NCBI GenBank assembly: GCA_902782985.1
Contig: CACZPC010000063.1
Location: 1 to 8,441, forward strand
DNA length: 8,441 nucleotides
Reading direction: 5' to 3'
DNA from: Oscillospiraceae bacterium
GTDB taxonomy: Bacteria > Bacillota > Clostridia > Saccharofermentanales > Saccharofermentanaceae
Shown: positions 6,035 to 8,441 of the stretch, in pieces
Layout of the letters: every line of letters begins with the position of its first letter
How positions within the stretch are numbered: position 1 is the first letter of the stretch
Position numbers and translations under genes: made by a program
The notes under the pieces: model-generated
What the model saw: only the letters and a program-made list of their open reading frames with translations
Database searches by the model: none
Told to the model about the DNA's origin: nothing

Positions 6035-7951
6035 TCAGGCTTCTTCCTCTTCGGTAAGGAGCATATACTCCGTATAAAGAGATTCGATCTTCTCGGCATT
6101 AGCCGCATACTTATTATATTCTTCGGCACCCGCTCCTGACGTAAAGGTGGCTTCAAGCTCCTTCTGCTCTGCTTCCAATACCTCTATCTCTTTCTCGATG
6201 GCACTGATCCTGGTGCGGCGCTTTGCTGCTTCCTTACGATCCGCCGCCTTGTTCCTCGATTCCTTCTTGGCTTCAGTCTCACGGGAGACCTTCTCCTCTT
6301 CGGACTTTTCTTCCTTCACGGGAACTGCCGCAGTGTTCTTGGCGACATCCTTTCGATAATAAGCATACTTATCGTATAACTTTGCTGTTTTGTTATTGAA
6401 TCCCAGGATCGTATCGGCACACTTATCTATAAAGAAACGGTCGTGGCTGACACAGATGATCGCTCCGTTATAAGCAGTGAGAGCATCCTCGAGGACTTCT
6501 CTGGAATCGATATCCAGGTGGTTGGTAGGCTCGTCGAGGAACAATATATCAGGCTTTTCCTGAAGGAGGCAGCAAAGATAAAGCCTTGACCTCTCTCCTC
6601 CCGATAAGACATCGATAGTCTTAAAAGCATCTTCTCCCCTGAAGCCGAATCTGGCGAGCATGCTCCTGGCTTCCGTATTGGTAAGATCACTTCTGGATAT
6701 AAGCTCGTCAAAACAAGTAAGGCTCTCATCCTCGAAAGGCACGAACTGCTCCATATAACCTACGCTTGCAGAAGAAGCGATAAATACCGATCCGTCAAAT
6801 CCGCCCTGTCTTCCCATCAGCATAGTAAGAAGAGTTGACTTACCGCAGCCGTTAGGGCCGGCAAGGAATATCTTCTGATTTGCCTTGAGCTCGAAAGAAA
6901 TATGCTCGAAGATACAAGGTTCGTCATCAAAATTCTTGGAGACATCCTTCACCTGAAGAAGGATCTTGTCTTCAGCGCCGGACCTCTCTTCGGGCACGAC
7001 ATTAAAGCTCATGGACATAGCACCCGAAGGAAGCTTGGCCTTCTCTCTTGCAAGCACTTCCTCGAGCTTATCGACCATCTTCTCCCTCTGGTGATATCCG
7101 GAGATATTCCTGTGGGAGAGCATCGTCTGCTTAACGTCCAGCTGGTGCTCGAGCTCTGCAGTCAGGTTGGCGATATACGCTTCCTGAGTCTTTAAGAATT
7201 CTTCCTTCTGGATCTTATAATCGTCGTAATTACCCTTATAGCATGTGATGCCGCCGTCCTGAAGCTCTATTACTCTGTTGGCGACCTTATCTATAAAGTG
7301 TCTGTCGTGGGATATGACAAATACCGCTCCGCCGTAGGACGACAGAAAGTCCTCAAGCCACTCAATGGCTTCGATATCAAGGTGGTTAGTAGGCTCATCG
7401 AGCATCAGGATATCCGGGTGAGCAACGATAAGCTGCGCGAGGCAGACTCTCATCTTCTCGCCTCCGGACAAAGTAGTAAGATCCGTCCTCTCTTCTAGAC
7501 CCGTAAGTCCCAGGCCCGCCAGAGCATCCGCCATCCTGTGGTCATAATCATAACCGCCCATGGCTTCATATTCTGCCGTGACCTTGGAATATTCGTCCAT
7601 CAGCTTCTTAAGAAAAGCTTCATCGGAACCTGCAGCCGCTATCTCATATTCAAGAGCAGTCTTTCTCTCTTCTATATCTATGAGCTTCTGAGGCTTTAAT
7701 GTTGAACCGGACAGATCCTGCTCATCCATATTCTGGGACAGGAATCCGACTATGGTATTACCGTGTCTTATGACCTTACCGTCATCAGGCCTTACGGTAC
7801 CCTTAATGATCTTGAACAAAGTAGATTTGCCTGCACCGTTATTACCGATGAAGGCTATCTTGTCACCTTCATTCACCATAAAAGAGACGCCGTCAAGGAG
7901 GCGGCGTTCTCCATAATGCAATGAAATATTGTCTACACTTAATATCGGCAT
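6035..7951 (-). CDS. ABC-F family ATPase (ribosome-associated, no membrane domain)
   Basis: This is a tandem ATP-binding-cassette protein of 638 residues with no membrane segments, the mark of ABC-F proteins, which bind the ribosomal E site and assist stalled or slow translation. Domain 1: Walker A GNNGAGKST (36-44), signature LSGGEK (161-166), Walker B ILMLDEPTNHLD (181-192), SHDR (214-217). A helical linker of about 80 residues (about 240-320) follows, where the P-site tRNA interaction motif sits. Domain 2: Walker A GPNGCGKST (365-373), LSGGERSR (449-456), ILFLDEPTNHLD (469-480), SHDR (502-505). The tail from about 545 is highly charged and probably coiled-coil. Length and tail resemble B. 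subtilis YdiF-type members; nothing marks it as an antibiotic-resistance member. It starts 10 bases after the ridA stop with no clear Shine-Dalgarno, suggesting translational coupling. Confidence 0.93.
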   Translation of the reverse strand: MPILSVDNISLHYGERRLLDGVSFMVNEGDKIAFIGNNGAGKSTLFKIIKGTVRPDDGKVIRHGNTIVGFLSQNMDEQDLSGSTLKPQKLIDIEERKTALEYEIAAAGSDEAFLKKLMDEYSKVTAEYEAMGGYDYDHRMADALAGLGLTGLEERTDLTTLSGGEKMRVCLAQLIVAHPDILMLDEPTNHLDIEAIEWLEDFLSSYGGAVFVISHDRHFIDKVANRVIELQDGGITCYKGNYDDYKIQKEEFLKTQEAYIANLTAELEHQLDVKQTMLSHRNISGYHQREKMVDKLEEVLAREKAKLPSGAMSMSFNVVPEERSGAEDKILLQVKDVSKNFDDEPCIFEHISFELKANQKIFLAGPNGCGKSTLLTMLMGRQGGFDGSVFIASSASVGYMEQFVPFEDESLTCFDELISRSDLTNTEARSMLARFGFRGEDAFKTIDVLSGGERSRLYLCCLLQEKPDILFLDEPTNHLDIDSREVLEDALTAYNGAIICVSHDRFFIDKCADTILGFNNKTAKLYDKYAYYRKDVAKNTAAVPVKEEKSEEEKVSRETEAKKESRNKAADRKEAAKRRTRISAIEKEIEVLEAEQKELEATFTSGAGAEEYNKYAANAEKIESLYTEYMLLTEEEEA

Positions 7952-7961
7952 AACGCCAAGA

Positions 7962-8336
7962 TTATACTTCAGCTATTGCCTCTATTTCAACAAGTACATT
8001 CTTGGGCAGAGTCTTTACCGCTACGCAGGATCTGGCGGGCTTGGATGTAAAATACTCGGCATATACTTCATTAAAAGCCGCAAAATCACCCATATCGGCA
8101 AGGAAACATGTAGTCTTCACTACTTTATCAAGTGAGGATCCGGCTTCTTCAAGGATAGCCTTTATGTTCTTGCAGGACTGATGAGCCTGACCTTTGATAT
8201 CTCCTGCTTCCACATTCCCTGTAGAAGGATCGATGGGGATCTGACCTGAAGTAAATACAAGACCTCCTGCTACCTTTGCCTGTGTATAAGGACCGATTGC
8301 CTCAGGTGCATTCTTGGTATAAACATCTTTACTCAT
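7962..8336 (-). CDS. ridA: RidA family enamine/imine deaminase
   Basis: RidA (YjgF/YER057c/UK114 family) hydrolyses reactive enamine and imine intermediates such as 2-aminoacrylate released by pyridoxal-phosphate enzymes, protecting transaminases and branched-chain amino acid synthesis. It acts as a cytoplasmic trimer. The 124-residue length is typical. Landmarks: Y17 in [23 protein letters not shown] (24-37), R102 in KPARSCVAV, and E117 in VEIEAIAEV. These match the Tyr, Arg and Glu positions needed for deaminase activity in true RidA members. The start at 8334-8336 has a perfect AGGAGG (8346-8351) at 9 bases. It precedes the ABC-F gene by 10 bases on the same strand, presumably in one transcript. 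Confidence 0.95.
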   Translation of the reverse strand: MSKDVYTKNAPEAIGPYTQAKVAGGLVFTSGQIPIDPSTGNVEAGDIKGQAHQSCKNIKAILEEAGSSLDKVVKTTCFLADMGDFAAFNEVYAEYFTSKPARSCVAVKTLPKNVLVEIEAIAEV

Positions 8337-8366
8337 TTTAATGTTCCTCCTTAGTCTTCAAATATG

Positions 8367-8372
8367 ATTATA
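8367..8372 (-). promoter_or_regulatory. Candidate -10 box upstream of ridA
   Basis: The minus strand reads TATAAT 30 bases before the ridA start codon, in an AT-rich stretch. I see no good -35 hexamer at 16-18 bases, so the assignment is tentative; ridA could also be read from further upstream. Confidence 0.35.
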
Positions 8373-8410
8373 AACTCATATATAAATTCTTACGTGATAC
8401 ATATTACTTA

Positions 8411-8441
8411 TCAGTTGACCGTCTTGACCTTGATACCTTCC
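8411..8441 (-). CDS. Possible 3' end of an upstream gene (partial)
   Basis: One minus-strand frame reads EGIKVKTVN followed by TGA (8411-8413), which looks like a natural protein C terminus and leaves a 74-base gap before ridA. Nine residues are too few to identify a family, and chance cannot be excluded. Confidence 0.3.
   Translation of the reverse strand, partial: EGIKVKTVN

Noticed and set aside
6147..6359. A serine-rich 70-codon plus-strand frame
   Set aside because: It is the antisense shadow of the charged lysine/glutamate-rich C-terminal tail of the ABC-F protein.
1..8441. A defence system, mobile element, prophage or CRISPR array
   Set aside because: No transposase, integrase, nuclease, reverse transcriptase, direct-repeat array or terminal repeats were seen. 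The recognised genes are housekeeping or metabolic.

Overview
The window is a gene-dense, moderate-GC stretch that looks like an ordinary chromosome segment of a Gram-positive Bacillota (Clostridia-like) bacterium. Three things point there: a translation initiation factor IF-3 gene preceded by an attenuator-type leader of the kind known for L20 control in Bacillus, strong AGGAGG-type ribosome binding sites on most genes, and sigma-A-like promoters. No mobile element, CRISPR array, phage gene, tRNA or rRNA is visible.

Layout. Bases 1-240 (minus) hold the 5' part of infC, which runs off the left edge. Its start appears to be a rare ATC codon. Bases 241-414 hold its promoter and a leader with mutually exclusive terminator and antiterminator pairings. 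Bases 422-994 (minus) encode an unrecognised three-helix membrane protein. Divergent from it, 1088-2278 (plus) encodes a class I pyridoxal-phosphate aminotransferase ending at a GC-rich terminator. Bases 2350-5240 (minus) are a tight leucine operon, leuC-leuD-leuB, covering isopropylmalate isomerase and isopropylmalate dehydrogenase. No leuA lies in the window.

A 191-base divergent intergenic region (5241-5431) carries promoters for leuC and for a plus-strand 186-residue protein of unknown function (5432-5992), with an inverted repeat between them. That gene converges on 6035-7951 (minus), an ABC-F type ATPase, through a shared bidirectional terminator. The ABC-F gene follows ridA (7962-8336, minus) by 10 bases and lacks a clear Shine-Dalgarno, so it is probably translationally coupled. 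Bases 8411-8441 may be the last codons of another minus-strand gene.

How it fits together. LeuCDB performs the last enzyme steps of 2-ketoisocaproate synthesis. The neighbouring aminotransferase could act in amino-acid metabolism, but its substrate cannot be read from sequence. RidA clears reactive enamine/imine intermediates made by pyridoxal-phosphate enzymes, including ones that affect branched-chain amino acid synthesis, so its presence near leu genes fits metabolically, although it is in a separate transcription unit. IF-3 and the ABC-F protein are both translation factors. I see no convincing new multi-gene system. The most interesting items are the infC leader and start codon, the leuB 3' inverted repeat, and the two unassigned proteins.
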